Source: VGSZ01 sp044349155
Lineage (GTDB): Bacteria; Myxococcota; UBA727; VGSZ01
Length of the DNA stretch: 6,208 nt
Direction of reading: 5' to 3'
NCBI GenBank assembly: GCA_044349155.1
Contig: JBIKRQ010000375.1
Location: 1 to 6,208 of the forward strand
Made by a program: the position numbers and the translations under genes. Of this stretch, positions 5,994 through 6,208 are shown piece after piece. Within the stretch, counting starts at the first letter, position 1. Each line of letters begins with the position of its first letter. Below the pieces are notes generated by a model. The model was not told where the DNA came from and did not search any database. It saw nothing but the letters and a program-made list of their open reading frames with translations.

Positions 5994-6208
5994 GTCCGCG
6001 AAGCTCAGATTGAGGCAGGCTCAAGCCGCAGCTCGCCCCTTGGGCCCTCCCGACGGGCGAAGTGTCAAACGTCTGCCCTCCCCCACAGACGTACCAGACA
6101 CGGCTTGCGCCGCGCCGGTTCCACCAAACCACCCCGGGCCCGCAGGGGTCTTCCTGCGCCGGGCACGCCAACCATGCATGCGCCGGTCTGAAAGTAGGCC
6201 AGCCGCCG
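5994..6208. other. non-coding region after purK with several stem-loops
   Basis: I see no convincing gene in these 215 nt. Three inverted repeats lie close together: TCGCCC/GGGCGA (6033-6038 with 6055-6060, 16-nt loop), ACGTCTG/CAGACGT (6069-6075 with 6086-6092, 10-nt C-rich loop), and CGCAGG/CCTGCG (6141-6146 with 6153-6158, 6-nt loop), the last extended by GCC/GGC beyond a 3-nt bulge. None carries a T-tract on either strand, so none is a standard intrinsic terminator, and how purK transcription ends is not visible. The region may be a structured 3' UTR, a dispersed intergenic repeat, a small RNA or chance in GC-rich DNA. Confidence 0.45.
6069..6092. repeat. 7-bp inverted repeat (hairpin) downstream of purK
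   Basis: ACGTCTG and CAGACGT are perfect complements around CCCTCCCCCA. This is the longest uninterrupted stem in the region after purK. On the minus strand the same sequence reads as a stem with a G-rich loop, followed only by TTGACA and not by a T-run. It could be part of a repeated intergenic element or a transcription-factor site; the sequence alone does not decide. Confidence 0.4.

Noticed and set aside
5917..6171. 84-codon minus-strand open frame from a TTG at 6171 into the end of purK
   Set aside because: It overlaps the purK C-terminus, ends in Pro/Ala/Arg-rich shadow sequence, has no clear ribosome site and shows no recognisable domain.

Overview
This is a GC-rich bacterial window with three genes, all on the + strand: the 3' part of an M16-family zinc metallopeptidase gene (2-1135), a complete 1173-residue lipoprotein with Ig-like and Cys-rich modules (1241-4762), and a complete purK (4839-5993). 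The best clue to the host is the last 30 or so residues of the lipoprotein. They form one Cys-rich repeat of the DUF4215 / 'myxococcus cysteine-rich repeat' type, which is frequent in Myxococcota and related former Deltaproteobacteria. With the strong G/C bias at third codon positions, this suggests a myxobacterium-like or Bradymonadia-like organism. That placement is an inference, because no rRNA or other phylogenetic marker lies in the window.

Layout. At 2-1135 the peptidase enters from the left edge, with its HxxEH motif just outside, and ends at TAG. At 1136-1240 a 105-nt intergenic region holds a possible sigma70-like promoter, two small inverted repeats and a strong Shine-Dalgarno that fixes the start of the next gene. 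At 1241-4762 lies the lipoprotein gene: signal peptide with lipobox Cys23, several beta-rich Ig-like modules without MYXO-CTERM, a Cys-rich insertion, an EF-hand-like acidic loop and a terminal Cys-rich repeat. At 4763-4838 a short gap holds a textbook rho-independent terminator whose T-tract ends only 14 nt before purK. At 4839-5993 lies purK, with all the expected ATP-grasp signatures and no visible Shine-Dalgarno. At 5994-6208 there is no convincing gene, but three stem-loop-forming inverted repeats occur within about 130 nt.

The genes do not form an obvious pathway. PurK is a cytoplasmic de novo purine enzyme. The lipoprotein is predicted to be an exported, lipid-anchored envelope or surface protein. 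The M16 enzyme is a peptidase whose location cannot be judged without its N-terminus. The terminator separates the lipoprotein from purK, and purE is not seen next to purK. I found no mobile element, CRISPR array, tRNA or rRNA, and no sign of a new multi-gene system. The points most worth a second look are the mosaic architecture of the lipoprotein, the odd start region of purK, a possible loss of the conserved Arg in the peptidase's C-terminal domain, and the structured sequence after purK.
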